64,000 nt of DNA from positions 434,001-498,000 of the forward strand of contig OZ244933.1 in assembly GCA_965222065.1 (NCBI GenBank), in the 5' to 3' direction. The position numbers and the translations under genes are program-made. Positions 1 through 9,979 of the stretch are shown piece after piece. How positions within the stretch are numbered: position 1 is the first letter of the stretch; each line of letters opens with the position of its first letter. The DNA comes from GM7GCV1 sp965222065 (lineage in GTDB: Bacteria; Pseudomonadota; Gammaproteobacteria; Pseudomonadales; GM7GCV1). Below the pieces are notes generated by a model. It made no database searches, was not told the DNA's origin, and worked only from the letters and a program-made list of their open reading frames with translations.

Positions 1-33
1 AAATTGTTACAGAAACGGTTGGACTTGATATAT

Positions 34-1653
34 CTACTGGGCCAATAAAATGTAAAAAGAGATGGTCAGTATCGTAATAAACAAACCCACTTTATTGGCA
101 TGACGCCAGGGTGTTAGATCAACAACACCCGATGGCTTCGCAGAATAGACCTTGTCCGATGGCTTAAAGTAACTTACAGCCAACATGGCGATTACCGTAA
201 TAATGAATACAAACGCCAATAAATGAAGGAAATGTATGTCGTCCTCGACACCAAATATGCCTTTAAGGAAGGTCTGCGCCTGGCTTTCAAACATGAACAC
301 AAGTAAATAAAAGGTTACTGGTCCTGCTATGAGCGCTATTTTTGCAGCAAGTGCTGAAACTCGTTTTGTCAGGAGTCCCAGCAGTATGACGGCCAGCATA
401 GGACCAAAGAATGTCGCGTTTATTTTTTGCAGCACGTTGTACAAGCTTCCACTTGTATCAATTAGCGGAGCAGCTGTCATGGCAGAAATTGCCAATATCG
501 TGCTTGTTACTCTCCCTGCCCTCACCAGTTCTCGTCCTGAAGCCTCTCTCTTTAAAAATACTTTGTAAATCCCCTCACAGAAAAGTGTAGAGGAACTATT
601 GAGAACGCTGTTAAACGTGCTGAGCACCGCCCCGACCATGACAGCGGCAAAAAAGCCCATAAATACCGGGGGAAGAACCTCTTTAACCAACATTGGATAG
701 GCAAGCAGGTATTCATCTTCAGGCAACACGTCCTTAAACATGTGATAAGCAATAACACCGGGAAGAACAATAACCAGTGGCCCAGCCAGCTTGAAAAATG
801 CCGCAAGTAAAACACCTTTTTGTCCTTCTTTTAGACTTTTTGCCGCAAGGGACCTCTGCACGATGGATTGATTGGTACACCAAAAGAAAATTTGATTGAC
901 TACAAGCCCTGTAAACAACACACCAAATGGCAGGAAAGAGCCGGGTTCGTCCCCGGTAATATCGAACTTTTCTTTTTCTTCCGTGTAAAGCTCGTCAAGC
1001 CCCGCAAAAAAGTCGCCATCACCGATCATGGTAAGGGCGAGTATTGGAATCATTAGTCCTGCTATTAAAAAACCTATTCCATTAATGGTGTCTGAGATGG
1101 CAACCGCCTTAAGTCCTCCAAAAATTGCGTATAGAGAGCCAACACAACCGACTCCCCACACGGTGAGCCATAAGGCCCTGTCTCTACTCAGGCCGAAAAC
1201 CTCAGATACATTGAACAGACTTTCTATGCCTGTTGCGCCAAACAATAGAACAATAGGCAGAATGGCAACGGCATAAGATAGAAGGAAAAGCAACGTGGCT
1301 ATAACGCGAGTGTCCTGGTCATAGCGGTCGTTAAAAAATTGGGGGATAGTGGTTAGTCCCGCATTGAGATACTTTGGCAAAAAATACAAGGCCATCAACA
1401 CCATGGCCAAGGCCGCTGTAACCTCCCAGGCAGCTACCGCAATAGTATGGTTATAAGCATCGGCGTTAAGACCAATCAGATGCTCGGTTGACAGGTTAGT
1501 CAATATCAATGAGCCCGCTATAGTCCAGGCAGTCAGGCTTCGCCCACCCAGAAAATACGCATCTGAACTGTCCATTTTGTCTCTGCGTGTTTTTAAATAT
1601 GAGATCAATGCCACCAGCATTGTAAAAAACACGAACGAAACGATAGTAAACAT
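34..1653 (-). CDS. Sodium/solute symporter, SSS family (YidK-like)
   Basis: A 539-residue, highly hydrophobic protein with about 13-14 predicted membrane segments from residue 1 to the C-terminus. The N-terminal part, with YFLGGRSL near residue 33 and TNLSTEHLIGLNADAY near 53-68, matches the sodium:solute symporter (SLC5-like) family and particularly the YidK/vSGLT branch, which moves sugars or polyols with Na+ across the inner membrane. It starts at ATG with an AAGGA element 8 bases upstream. It lies downstream of, and in the same direction as, the inositol operon, but an intrinsic terminator and its own candidate promoter separate them. Inositol or a related polyol is the likely substrate by context only. 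Confidence 0.85.
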   Translation of the reverse strand: MFTIVSFVFFTMLVALISYLKTRRDKMDSSDAYFLGGRSLTAWTIAGSLILTNLSTEHLIGLNADAYNHTIAVAAWEVTAALAMVLMALYFLPKYLNAGLTTIPQFFNDRYDQDTRVIATLLFLLSYAVAILPIVLLFGATGIESLFNVSEVFGLSRDRALWLTVWGVGCVGSLYAIFGGLKAVAISDTINGIGFLIAGLMIPILALTMIGDGDFFAGLDELYTEEKEKFDITGDEPGSFLPFGVLFTGLVVNQIFFWCTNQSIVQRSLAAKSLKEGQKGVLLAAFFKLAGPLVIVLPGVIAYHMFKDVLPEDEYLLAYPMLVKEVLPPVFMGFFAAVMVGAVLSTFNSVLNSSSTLFCEGIYKVFLKREASGRELVRAGRVTSTILAISAMTAAPLIDTSGSLYNVLQKINATFFGPMLAVILLGLLTKRVSALAAKIALIAGPVTFYLLVFMFESQAQTFLKGIFGVEDDIHFLHLLAFVFIITVIAMLAVSYFKPSDKVYSAKPSGVVDLTPWRHANKVGLFITILTISFYILLAQ

Positions 1654-1747
1654 GATTATTTTCCTTAGGCGCTTATCATCTGGTAAGGAAGCCCCTTAAA
1701 CCACTTGAAAAGAGACACATCGGACTATCCCGCAAGCCTGCAAATTC

Positions 1748-1776
1748 ATATTCGTTATATTTATTCTACATGTCAA
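1748..1776 (-). promoter_or_regulatory. Candidate sigma-70 promoter of the symporter
   Basis: On the minus strand a perfect TTGACA (-35) lies at 1776-1771, and a weaker GAATAT (-10 position) follows after 17 bases at 1753-1748. Transcription would begin near 1741, about 90 bases before the symporter start. The spacing is ideal but the -10 matches the consensus at only three of six positions. Confidence 0.4.
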
Positions 1777-1911
1777 CAATGTGGGAATATTTATTTTTTT
1801 AAGTCTGGTGTACGGCTTAGTGGGAGCTTGGGACGTAAACCATCACAGCAAAACCTGCCTGGCTCAGTAGATGACCTGAATGGTTCACTATTTTCGTCAA
1901 TTACAGTGCGA

Positions 1912-1951
1912 CAAAAAAATACCCGGCTCTACGTTTTAAGTAGAGGCCGGG
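1912..1951 (-). terminator. Intrinsic terminator after mmsA
   Basis: Read on the minus strand, 26 bases after the mmsA stop, arms CCCGGCCTCTAC and GTAGAGCCGGG pair around a short AT-rich loop with one bulge. A run of seven T follows. This is a good rho-independent terminator and ends the iolC-iolD-iolE-mmsA transcript. Confidence 0.85.
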
Positions 1952-1976
1952 CATACTCATGCTGTTATGTATGGTC

Positions 1977-3473
1977 TTACATAGTTGGCATTACAAATGC
2001 AGAATCATCCTGGGAGAGAGTCCATCGCGCAGTAACCGTTTTTAACCTGGTATAAAATCGGATCCCCTCTGGCCCATGCATGTGATGATCTCCAAACATG
2101 GAAGACTTCCAACCCCCAAAGCTATGGAAAGCCATGGGCACAGGAATAGGGACGTTGATCCCCACCATTCCAGCCTTGACCCGGTGGGTAAAATTCTGTC
2201 CTGCCCCACCACTCCGGGTAAAAATAGAAACCCCGTTTCCAAACTCATGCCTGTTAATCAGCGCCAGGGCATCCTCAAGGCTGTTCATCCTGACCATTGA
2301 GAGCACCGGGCCAAAAATTTCTTCCTGATAAATACTCATTTCTTCAGTGACGTGGTCGAATAGAGTGGCTCCCATGAAGAAACCGCTGCTTAAGTTTTCA
2401 TCATCGAGCTTCAGTGTGCGGCCATCGGCTTCAAGAGTCGCGCCCTCTTTTACGCCCTTGTCGATATAGCCCCGTACCCTTTCCAGATGGGCTTCAGTGA
2501 CCAGCGGTCCCATATCCGAGGAGCTATCCGTTCCAGATCCGATCTTCAACGAGCTGATCCGTTCCAGCAGCTTCTGCTTAAGCTGATCGGCAGTAAAATC
2601 ATCAATGGTAACAACGACAGAAATTGCCATACACCTTTCACCTGCTGAGCCATAAGCAGCACCCATGAGCGCATCCGCCGTACTATCCAGGTCCGCATCT
2701 GGCATTACCAGCATATGGTTTTTCGCACCTCCCAGGGCCTGGACTCTTTTCCCGTGAATGGCGCCCGTTTCGTATATTTTGCGCGCAATAGGGGTTGACC
2801 CTACAAAGCTCACCGCAGATATTCCTGGGTGATTTAACAACCCTTCAACTACTTCTTTCCCACCCTGGATAATATTGAAGACGCCATCGGGAAAACCGGC
2901 CTGACGCACAAGCTCGGCATATACCAGGGTCGCACCTGGATCCCGCTCGGAAGGTTTCAGGATAAAAGTATTTCCACACGCCAGGGCGACTGGAAACATC
3001 CACATGGGAACCATGGCAGGAAAGTTGAAAGGAGTGATGCCTGCGACCACACCCAAAGGCTGTCTCAATGAAAAACTATCCACTGCGGTGCCGACGTTTT
3101 CTGAGTACTCGCCTTTAAGCAGATGTGGAATGCCACAAGCAAACTCCACCACCTCAATGCCTCTGCGTACCTCACCGAGAGCATCAGACAGGGTTTTTCC
3201 GTGCTCTTCGGTAATAGCCTTGGCGATAGTTTCCGCCTCTTGTTCCAAAAGCTCTTTAAACCTGGACATAATTCGGGAACGGCGCAAAGGAGTTACCGAC
3301 GACCACTGCTCAAATGCCTGTTGCGAGACCTTGACCGCCTGTTCTATGTCCTGCCCGGACGAACTGCGGACTTTCGCCACTACCTGACCTGTGGCCGGAT
3401 TAAATACATTGGATTCATTGGCACCCGTGGGTTCAACAAACTGGCCACCAACAAAATTAGATACGATACTCAT
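1977..3473 (-). CDS. mmsA: CoA-acylating methylmalonate/malonate-semialdehyde dehydrogenase
   Basis: Oxidises malonate semialdehyde to acetyl-CoA with release of CO2, the last step of inositol breakdown (also called iolA); related enzymes act on methylmalonate semialdehyde in valine catabolism. The 498-residue product carries the aldehyde dehydrogenase fold. The catalytic cysteine is Cys281 in GERCMA. At the usual general-base glutamate there is Asn252, in the GGAKNH motif that marks the CoA-dependent subgroup. I chose the ATG at 3473 (MSIVSNFVGG); a longer reading frame adds 42 residues that overlap iolE and look unlike the family. It follows iolE by 11 bases. Confidence 0.95.
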   Translation of the reverse strand: MSIVSNFVGGQFVEPTGANESNVFNPATGQVVAKVRSSSGQDIEQAVKVSQQAFEQWSSVTPLRRSRIMSRFKELLEQEAETIAKAITEEHGKTLSDALGEVRRGIEVVEFACGIPHLLKGEYSENVGTAVDSFSLRQPLGVVAGITPFNFPAMVPMWMFPVALACGNTFILKPSERDPGATLVYAELVRQAGFPDGVFNIIQGGKEVVEGLLNHPGISAVSFVGSTPIARKIYETGAIHGKRVQALGGAKNHMLVMPDADLDSTADALMGAAYGSAGERCMAISVVVTIDDFTADQLKQKLLERISSLKIGSGTDSSSDMGPLVTEAHLERVRGYIDKGVKEGATLEADGRTLKLDDENLSSGFFMGATLFDHVTEEMSIYQEEIFGPVLSMVRMNSLEDALALINRHEFGNGVSIFTRSGGAGQNFTHRVKAGMVGINVPIPVPMAFHSFGGWKSSMFGDHHMHGPEGIRFYTRLKTVTARWTLSQDDSAFVMPTM

Positions 3474-3484
3474 TACTATCTCCA

Positions 3485-4378
3485 CTAGCTGATAAGTCTT
3501 GCTTCGTTCGCCATGCGGTAAAGGTTTTTGTAGCCCATGCGTGCATAAGTCAGCGGATGGGCAATTGACGGATCTTGCTCCGCTTCTACCACAAGCCATC
3601 CCTCGTAACCGGTCTGTTTAAGCACATAAAAAACCTCAGAAAACTCGCAGTTTCCATCTCCGGGAACAGTGAAAACGCCATTTAAAACAGCATTCAAAAA
3701 ACTCAGGTTTCGGTTGATTGCGTCCTTAAGCACATCAAATCGGACATCCTTGCAATGCACATGGCATATTCGACTGGACCAACGCCGGGTCACTTCCATT
3801 ACATCAGCCCCTGCATAGGTGAGATGTCCAACATCCAGTAGCAAACCCACCGCGTCAGACGTACTGGACATCAGCTGATCCACTTCCCTTTGCGATTGAA
3901 TGACCGTACCCATGTGAGGGTGGTAAGCCACCTTCACACCACGGCTAAGAGTATATTCAGCCAATTCATTCAGCTTGTCGGCATACTCATTCCAACGATC
4001 TTTTGGAAAGGGCCTTCGTTGAGTCACGGGAACCTTGATCTTCCCATGCACACAATCTGTCACATCACAGAACACCATGACATCTGCTCCCATATCAGCA
4101 AGCAGCGCCAGGTGATTCTCAATTCGTTTTTTTTCATCTGCCACACTTGTATTTAGCAGATTTGAAGAAAACCACCCTGAAACCAGTTTCAGCCCCCTGG
4201 GCTGGAGAAGATTTGACAAAGACTCAACATTTCTCGGGAACTTGTTTCCCAGTTCAAAGCCTTCAAAGCCCGCTTCTTTGCCTTCGTCCAGACATTGCTC
4301 AATGGGTGTATTCGCTCCCAATGAAGGCATATCGTCGTTGGTCCAGGTCAACGGATTGATTCCAAGTTTTACAGACAT
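3485..4378 (-). CDS. iolE: Inosose dehydratase
   Basis: Dehydrates 2-keto-myo-inositol (inosose) to 3D-trihydroxycyclohexane-1,2-dione, the second step of myo-inositol catabolism in the cytoplasm. The 297-residue protein has the xylose-isomerase-like TIM-barrel pattern of the family. Its start MSVKLGINPLTWTNDDMP is typical of IolE, and potential metal ligands appear in AYHPHMGT, LLLDVGHL and VHCKDV and in the final VVEAEQDP. It lies 26 bases after iolD and 11 bases before mmsA in one operon. Confidence 0.95.
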   Translation of the reverse strand: MSVKLGINPLTWTNDDMPSLGANTPIEQCLDEGKEAGFEGFELGNKFPRNVESLSNLLQPRGLKLVSGWFSSNLLNTSVADEKKRIENHLALLADMGADVMVFCDVTDCVHGKIKVPVTQRRPFPKDRWNEYADKLNELAEYTLSRGVKVAYHPHMGTVIQSQREVDQLMSSTSDAVGLLLDVGHLTYAGADVMEVTRRWSSRICHVHCKDVRFDVLKDAINRNLSFLNAVLNGVFTVPGDGNCEFSEVFYVLKQTGYEGWLVVEAEQDPSIAHPLTYARMGYKNLYRMANEARLIS

Positions 4379-4404
4379 AACACTTCCTGATGGTGCAGCT
4401 GCCC

Positions 4405-6246
4405 TTAAAGGCAGTCTTTTTGTTGACGTTTTCGCGCTTCGTATTCAGAGCGAACACTGTTGACTGAAGCTCTTGCAGACGTTTCTGGCACCGCAACATC
4501 CCACCACTGCCCACCGGGCGTTGTGATTTCGGCGTCAGTAAGAATGCTGATAACGTAGGTTCGCTGGGCTTCCCTTGCACGCCCCAAAGCCTGCTCGAGT
4601 TCAGCGACTGAATTGACGGTCTCGGCTTCAGCACCCAGTGCCCTGGCGTGGCTGGCAAAGTCAACGGGAATAAATTCACCGTCAATGTGGTCAACCAGGT
4701 TATTAAATTCCTCCATACCACAGCTTCCCTGTAGCCGGTGGATGCAGCCATAACCCCGATTGTCGAGTAAGACAATAATTAGTTTCTTCTTAAGCAGCAC
4801 CGACGTAGCAATCTCTGAGTTAAGCATCAGATAGGAACCATCCCCCACCATCACATAAACCTCGTCGTCCGGTGACGCCATTTTGACCCCTAGCCCTCCG
4901 GCTATTTCATACCCCATACAGGAGTAGCCATATTCCATGTGATAACCATTGTGCTTACGTGTTCGCCATAATTTCTGCAGTTCGCCAGGAAGTCCTCCAG
5001 CAGCACAAACGACTATGCTGTTATCTCCGGCTGTCCGGTCAACGGCGCCGATAACCTCTGCATCAGACGGGTATTGCCTATCCGATACAGCCGTTGCTTT
5101 GTCTGCCAGCTTCTGCCAGCTCTGCCTCTCTCTCTGGTAACGCTGCGCCCAATTACTATCGGAGCGCCAGTCCGCGATTTCTGCCAAAAGGGCATCAATT
5201 GCCACCCTGGCGTCAGCCACCAAAGGCTGTGAACGATGTTTTATCGAATCGAAACCGGTTACATTGATACTCAAAATTGAGGTTCCAGGAGGCAGGAGAG
5301 CCCTTGAACCGGAGGTAAAATCGCCAAGGCGAGTGCCAATCGCGATAACAAGATCAGCTTCACGGGCTATTTCGTTGGCTGCTGTCGTACCGGTCACACC
5401 GATACCGCCCAGCAAATTATCGTTATTCCACAAAAGAGAACCCTTTCCTGCCTGTGTTTCGGCGACTGGGATATGGCATTGCTCACTAAGTTTCTGTAAA
5501 GAATCCTCCGCGAGTGAGTAATGCACACCCCCGCCGGCAATAATCAATGGGTTCTTGCTCTTTCGAATCATGTCGACAGCAAGTTTTAATTCGTCCGCAT
5601 CTGGTTGCGGGCGACGCAGGGTAGTTAGCTTGTCTTTAAAAAAATGAACCGGATAATCGTAGGCCATGGTCTGAACGTCTTGTGGCAATGCCAACGTTAC
5701 AGGGCCGCACTCGGCCGGATCTGTTAATACCCGTATAGCCTGTGGCAAGGATTGCATGAGCTGCTCGGGGCGGGTAATCCGGTCAAAGTATCGACTGACC
5801 GGACGAAAACAGTCATTGACCGTTAATGTGCTGTCATGGGGTGTTTCCAGCTGTTGCAGCACAGGGTCAGGAAGACGGGTAGCAAATGTATCCCCAGGCA
5901 AAAACAGAACCGGCAAACGGTTTATATGAGCAAGTGCAGCAGCTGTGACCATATTTGTGGAGCCTGGCCCGGCAGAAGCCGTGCAGGCCATCATGCGCCG
6001 ACGTGCATAAGTTTTTGCATAGGCTATGGCGGCATGAGCCATTGATTGCTCGTTATGCGCACGAAAGGTAGGCAATGCTTCACGCTCATCCCACAATGCT
6101 TCGCCAAGACCTGCAACATTCCCGTGACCAAAAATTGAGAAGACTCCGCCAAACAGGGGCATTTTCTGGCCATCAATCTCTACATATTGTGATGACAGGT
6201 ACCTGACCACTGCCTGGGCCGCTGTCAGTTTCACTGTGTTAGCCAT
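4405..6246 (-). CDS. iolD: 3D-(3,5/4)-trihydroxycyclohexane-1,2-dione hydrolase
   Basis: A thiamine-diphosphate enzyme that opens the six-carbon ring, giving 5-deoxy-glucuronate, the third step of inositol breakdown. At 613 residues it has the full length of the family. The N-terminal pyrimidine-binding domain holds GHGNVAGLGEAL. The central Rossmann-like domain contains the segment PLIIAGGGVHYS. The C-terminal domain carries the diphosphate-binding motif VMVGDGSYLMLNSE near 463-476 followed by DNRGYG. The start overlaps the end of iolC by 8 bases, so the two are translationally coupled. Confidence 0.95.
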   Translation of the reverse strand: MANTVKLTAAQAVVRYLSSQYVEIDGQKMPLFGGVFSIFGHGNVAGLGEALWDEREALPTFRAHNEQSMAHAAIAYAKTYARRRMMACTASAGPGSTNMVTAAALAHINRLPVLFLPGDTFATRLPDPVLQQLETPHDSTLTVNDCFRPVSRYFDRITRPEQLMQSLPQAIRVLTDPAECGPVTLALPQDVQTMAYDYPVHFFKDKLTTLRRPQPDADELKLAVDMIRKSKNPLIIAGGGVHYSLAEDSLQKLSEQCHIPVAETQAGKGSLLWNNDNLLGGIGVTGTTAANEIAREADLVIAIGTRLGDFTSGSRALLPPGTSILSINVTGFDSIKHRSQPLVADARVAIDALLAEIADWRSDSNWAQRYQRERQSWQKLADKATAVSDRQYPSDAEVIGAVDRTAGDNSIVVCAAGGLPGELQKLWRTRKHNGYHMEYGYSCMGYEIAGGLGVKMASPDDEVYVMVGDGSYLMLNSEIATSVLLKKKLIIVLLDNRGYGCIHRLQGSCGMEEFNNLVDHIDGEFIPVDFASHARALGAEAETVNSVAELEQALGRAREAQRTYVISILTDAEITTPGGQWWDVAVPETSARASVNSVRSEYEARKRQQKDCL

Positions 6247-8176
6247 AAGCTTTACCCCTTGCTACATTTTCTCTCGCCGATTTCCAGACATCTTTGAGGT
6301 GTTCGTAGTTGTTTTTAATCTGCTGAACTAGCGTCTCATCATCAATTGCGCCATTAAGCCATTCGACCGAGGGTTCCATAAAGATAGTTCGTCCCACAGC
6401 AAAGCCTTTAACGATAGACGCTGCTGCTGCTCCTTCAAATGCCTGTGTCAACTCCTCAACTGAGGATCCCAGTCCCAGAACCAGAGCACCGTGGCAATAC
6501 GGGTCGCGCTCGTTGATAATCTTCTCAAGCGCCAACCAGTTCTCTCTTTGCATTTGTGGCAATTTCCACCAATTTGGCATGACCCCAAGATTGTAAAATC
6601 GCTGGACCAGCCTCAAGTAGGCAGTATCATCCCTTTCATGATGCTGGGGAGAAATCAGCTCCAGAAGCAACTCATGTCCACTGGCACAGCATGCGTCATA
6701 AAGATCCCGGACCGTTCTCTCCTGCTGGATGCGAAGCGCTGGTTCGTCCTCTGGCTGGCAAAATACCAGGCACTTGACGATATGATCTGCGGGCCAGTTT
6801 GTCAGTTCAGTTCCTACATCCCCTGCCTCAATGATGAGAGGCCTGGAAGCTGGAAGCTCCAGCGGCCTCGCAATCCACATACCCTCACCTGTCGCGGAAT
6901 TCAGTGCGTCCTGCCCATATTTGCCATCGATGAATACACCGCACTCCTCCTGATCACCATTGCTATCGACAACCTCTCGGTAAGCCTTCAGGATCAGGCT
7001 CTTCAAATCCTTGATCCGGTCCATGGGCGCACCAGCTTTCGCCGCAGCTTTTTCAAGCTGGATTCGATGATCAAAGGCCAGCAGATGCAGATCTCCCCAG
7101 CAACGGCGTTTCTTTGTCACCCGATGCAGGTGATCAATTTGATCATCGACCTCCGTAGAGCCTCCCGACTGGATTCTTTGCAGATAAAAGTCCAGCTCTT
7201 CACGGGTCGGCATCGCCGGCGCACAACCATGGCGTGATACAACGATAGCGCCACAGGCATTGGCGTAAGCACAAGAAGCCTCCCAAGGCTCGCCGTTAAG
7301 ATAACCACGCAGCAAGCCCGACATAAACGCATCCCCTGCTCCGAGAACATTCATTACCTCGACGGGATTGCCTCGAACAGTTATTCCTTCATCAAGGGTT
7401 GCAGGTATATCTGCTTCAAATACAGAACATCCGTAAGGGCCGCGTTTACAAACCAAAGTGGCATTAGTGGAGCGTCGAACTTCCTTTAGCGCGAGAACAG
7501 TGTCCGTATGCCCGCCCGCAATATGGAATTCTTCTTCGGTACCGACGATCAAATCAAAGCTGGAAAGAACTGATTGCAAATCCCGGGTAACCGTTTCAGA
7601 TTCAATATACCTGGTCTCGCCGTCACCTATGCCAGTGAGTCCCCACAACACTGGACGATAGTCAATATCCAGAATCCGCTTTAGATCATGTTTGGTGGCA
7701 ACTTCCAGGGCATGCAAAACAGCATCACGAGTCCTGGGGTTGGAAAGATGCGTCCCGGTGATGGCAATTGACTTCGCTGATGCAATATAGGTTTCACTGA
7801 TATCCGTTTTATCAATAGCCATGTCGGCACAATTTTCTCTGTAAAAAATCAGGGGAAACGTGTCTTTATCCTTGATACCCAGGAAAACCAGGCCTGTAAG
7901 ACGGCCCCTGTCCGTTACCAGGTGACTGGTATCTACCCCGACCGATTCAAGTTCTTGCCGAACAAACCGCCCCATATGCTCATCGCCAACACGGGCCAAC
8001 ATGGAGGATTTAAGGCCCTGCAAGGCAGAGCCGTAGGCAACGTTGCCCGAAGAGCCACCAAGATACTTCGAAAAGGTAGATGCATCCTCCAGGCGTGCCC
8101 CAATATTATTACTGTACAAGTCAACGGCTACACGCCCCAGACAAATTACGTCTAATGTTTTTTGTTGTTCTGTCAT
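6239..8176 (-). CDS. iolC: 5-dehydro-2-deoxygluconokinase fused to DUF2090 aldolase domain
   Basis: A 645-residue two-domain protein. Residues 1-335 form a PfkB/ribokinase-type sugar kinase with LGGSSGNVAYGS near 39-50 and the catalytic GAGDAF motif at 279-284; it phosphorylates 5-dehydro-2-deoxygluconate. From about residue 355 (LHLLAFDHRIQLE) to the end runs a DUF2090 domain. In proteobacteria this domain replaces a separate IolJ and is annotated as the aldolase splitting the kinase product into DHAP and malonate semialdehyde. No separate iolJ is visible here, which fits a fusion doing both steps. The aldolase assignment rests on family knowledge. Confidence 0.93.
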   Translation of the reverse strand: MTEQQKTLDVICLGRVAVDLYSNNIGARLEDASTFSKYLGGSSGNVAYGSALQGLKSSMLARVGDEHMGRFVRQELESVGVDTSHLVTDRGRLTGLVFLGIKDKDTFPLIFYRENCADMAIDKTDISETYIASAKSIAITGTHLSNPRTRDAVLHALEVATKHDLKRILDIDYRPVLWGLTGIGDGETRYIESETVTRDLQSVLSSFDLIVGTEEEFHIAGGHTDTVLALKEVRRSTNATLVCKRGPYGCSVFEADIPATLDEGITVRGNPVEVMNVLGAGDAFMSGLLRGYLNGEPWEASCAYANACGAIVVSRHGCAPAMPTREELDFYLQRIQSGGSTEVDDQIDHLHRVTKKRRCWGDLHLLAFDHRIQLEKAAAKAGAPMDRIKDLKSLILKAYREVVDSNGDQEECGVFIDGKYGQDALNSATGEGMWIARPLELPASRPLIIEAGDVGTELTNWPADHIVKCLVFCQPEDEPALRIQQERTVRDLYDACCASGHELLLELISPQHHERDDTAYLRLVQRFYNLGVMPNWWKLPQMQRENWLALEKIINERDPYCHGALVLGLGSSVEELTQAFEGAAAASIVKGFAVGRTIFMEPSVEWLNGAIDDETLVQQIKNNYEHLKDVWKSARENVARGKAYG

Positions 8177-8264
8177 AGAAGCCCTTCCAAAACTTTCTCA
8201 ATATAACCAGGCCTTTGATAAAGCCCCATACAAGCGCCAGGCAAACCCACTCCAGGCTTGCAAA

Positions 8265-9686
8265 CTATATGGATCGTCGAGGATTGGGGACGTCTTCGTT
8301 ATTTACCTTTGTTTTCCAGGACTCAATGCCATTTTTCAGATCGCTGGAACGTACTGTTACCGGTTCATCCCAAACTACCTGGTCAGTGATATTGATCAAA
8401 TTGAACCGAACTTCAGGATCGGCCTTCGTCAAATCAAACTCCAGAATCCCGGCATTATGCCCACCCACATAAGGCTCTCTTAGACGCACTTCAGGTGTCT
8501 CGATATCCTCGGGCATGCCTACATCCTGGGCGAGTCCCGAACTGACAAATTCATAGAGGTCGTAGCCACCGTGTTCAGACCAGGGGACACAGTTGGCTTC
8601 CCCGCGATGTACGTCCCCAGACATAAGCAATACTCCATTTACTTCGTTATCCCGAATAAAATCAAAAAGCTCCTTGCGCTCAGTCGGGAAGCTGGTCCAG
8701 TTGTCCTCGCCGAAGGCTTCAGGATGGTATCCCCAGCCACTTCCGGAAATTAATACTTTAAAGGGCGCTTTGCTTTCCTTTAATTTTTTCTTCAACCAGG
8801 CTTTCTGTCTGGCTCCGAGCATGGTTTTACCTGGTCCATCCGGCTGGTCATTCGGATCGCGATACCAGCGGGTATCAAGGAAAAAGAAATCCACATCGCC
8901 ATATTCATATTTGAAGAAGATTCCCTTTACATCTTCAAGGCCGTACGAAGGATTTGCCCAGAATCGATGAAACATGTCATAAGCATCATCCTTTACCGGA
9001 TTTTGGCGATCGTGGTTATTAAGGGCGTAATCGTGATCATCCCAAATGGCCAATTGAGGTGTTCTCGCGCTAAAAGGTCTGTATTCGATAATATTTCGCT
9101 GGGCTTTATAGTGATCGGACATAATGGATCGTTCCAGCGTATCCGTATAAACGTTATCGCCCAGCCAAAAAAACACATCCGGATTCCACCTGCCTAGTGA
9201 ATCCCAAATTTTCTGTACAGGAAATTCCAGCAAACGACAGCAAGAGCCGAACCCAATGCGAAATTTGGCGCCTACTCCGGCTGGCGGCGCTGTTGTAAAG
9301 GAAAAAGCAGGTACTGTCTCCATGTACCTGGCCGCCTCACCCCGGACAAAAGGTCGATAGTAGTACCTGGTTCCTGGCTCCAGCCCATTGATCTGAATTT
9401 TTGTAACATAATCAGTCGAAGAATCTACCTCTATTGTTTCAGACATAACCCCATCATCCAGATCCGGGCTTTTCCCATACTTCACAGCAACCGGGAACTC
9501 ACCACTGGCTCGTAACCAGATAAGGGCTGAGTCCGGGTGGACGGCCCCTACTAATGGGCCTTGCATAATCAGTGGATATCCATACTCACTCCGGGCCAGT
9601 GCCTGACCGCTAAACAATGATGTCCAGGGTGCAAGCGCCGAAACCCATGCAAATTTCTGTAAGAGCGATCGCTTACTGATTTTCAT
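8265..9686 (-). CDS. PhoD-family alkaline phosphatase/phosphodiesterase, exported
   Basis: A 473-residue metallophosphoesterase of the PhoD type. After an N-terminal beta-sandwich domain come the metal-binding signatures FGSCC (146-150), WLGDNVYTD (174-182), WDDHDYALNNHD (215-226) and SGDVHRGE (356-363). The N-terminus is a signal sequence with SKRSLLQK before the hydrophobic stretch, a KR variant of the twin-arginine motif, and an ALA cleavage context near residue 31. PhoD enzymes cleave phosphate mono- or diesters outside the cytoplasm. It precedes iolC by 88 bases on the same strand and could release inositol from phosphoesters; that role is inferred from position. Confidence 0.88.
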   Translation of the reverse strand: MKISKRSLLQKFAWVSALAPWTSLFSGQALARSEYGYPLIMQGPLVGAVHPDSALIWLRASGEFPVAVKYGKSPDLDDGVMSETIEVDSSTDYVTKIQINGLEPGTRYYYRPFVRGEAARYMETVPAFSFTTAPPAGVGAKFRIGFGSCCRLLEFPVQKIWDSLGRWNPDVFFWLGDNVYTDTLERSIMSDHYKAQRNIIEYRPFSARTPQLAIWDDHDYALNNHDRQNPVKDDAYDMFHRFWANPSYGLEDVKGIFFKYEYGDVDFFFLDTRWYRDPNDQPDGPGKTMLGARQKAWLKKKLKESKAPFKVLISGSGWGYHPEAFGEDNWTSFPTERKELFDFIRDNEVNGVLLMSGDVHRGEANCVPWSEHGGYDLYEFVSSGLAQDVGMPEDIETPEVRLREPYVGGHNAGILEFDLTKADPEVRFNLINITDQVVWDEPVTVRSSDLKNGIESWKTKVNNEDVPNPRRSI

Positions 9687-9720
9687 GCCGAAACTCCTCT
9701 GCTAGTACTTCTTTTTTAAG

Positions 9721-9747
9721 ACTGTATTTAAAAATGGAATATACAGT
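9721..9747. promoter_or_regulatory. Inverted repeat upstream of the phoD-like gene
   Basis: The arms ACTGTAT (9721-9727) and ATACAGT (9741-9747) are perfectly complementary and separated by 13 AT-rich bases. The site lies 35 bases before the phoD-like start and could be an operator for the leftward operon. No regulator gene is in view. Confidence 0.3.
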
Positions 9748-9979
9748 TCATTTTAATTTATGTAAAGAATTTATATTCTCTTTTTGGTTTTGAATATTGC
9801 TTTATCACGTCCGTCACTTACTGCGCCTTTGGTAAAAGCATTAAGACAGATAGAGAGCATTTCGGGCTACAAAAAACTCATTTTGAGCAATCTCAAAACC
9901 GTTCTTTATTGCCAAAGAATAAACGATACAAATCCCGACTTGCCAAAAACCGCACCTTGCCTGAAAAGCAATATTATTC

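Larger units (their letters stand above)
1654..1976. other. Intergenic region between mmsA and the symporter
   Basis: About 320 bases without a convincing gene. It holds the intrinsic terminator of the mmsA operon at its right end and an AT-rich candidate promoter for the symporter in the middle. An open frame crosses it on the plus strand but runs into the mmsA coding region antisense and has no recognisable protein features. Confidence 0.6.

Noticed and set aside
1705..2055. Open frame of 116 codons on the plus strand
   Set aside because: It crosses the terminator of mmsA and runs antisense into the mmsA end; no protein features.
3474..3599. N-terminal extension of mmsA by 42 residues
   Set aside because: It lies inside the end of iolE and is unlike the family; the ATG at 3473 gives the normal start.
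6491..7237. 248-codon plus-strand frame
   Set aside because: Antisense to iolC throughout; no ribosome-binding site or family pattern.
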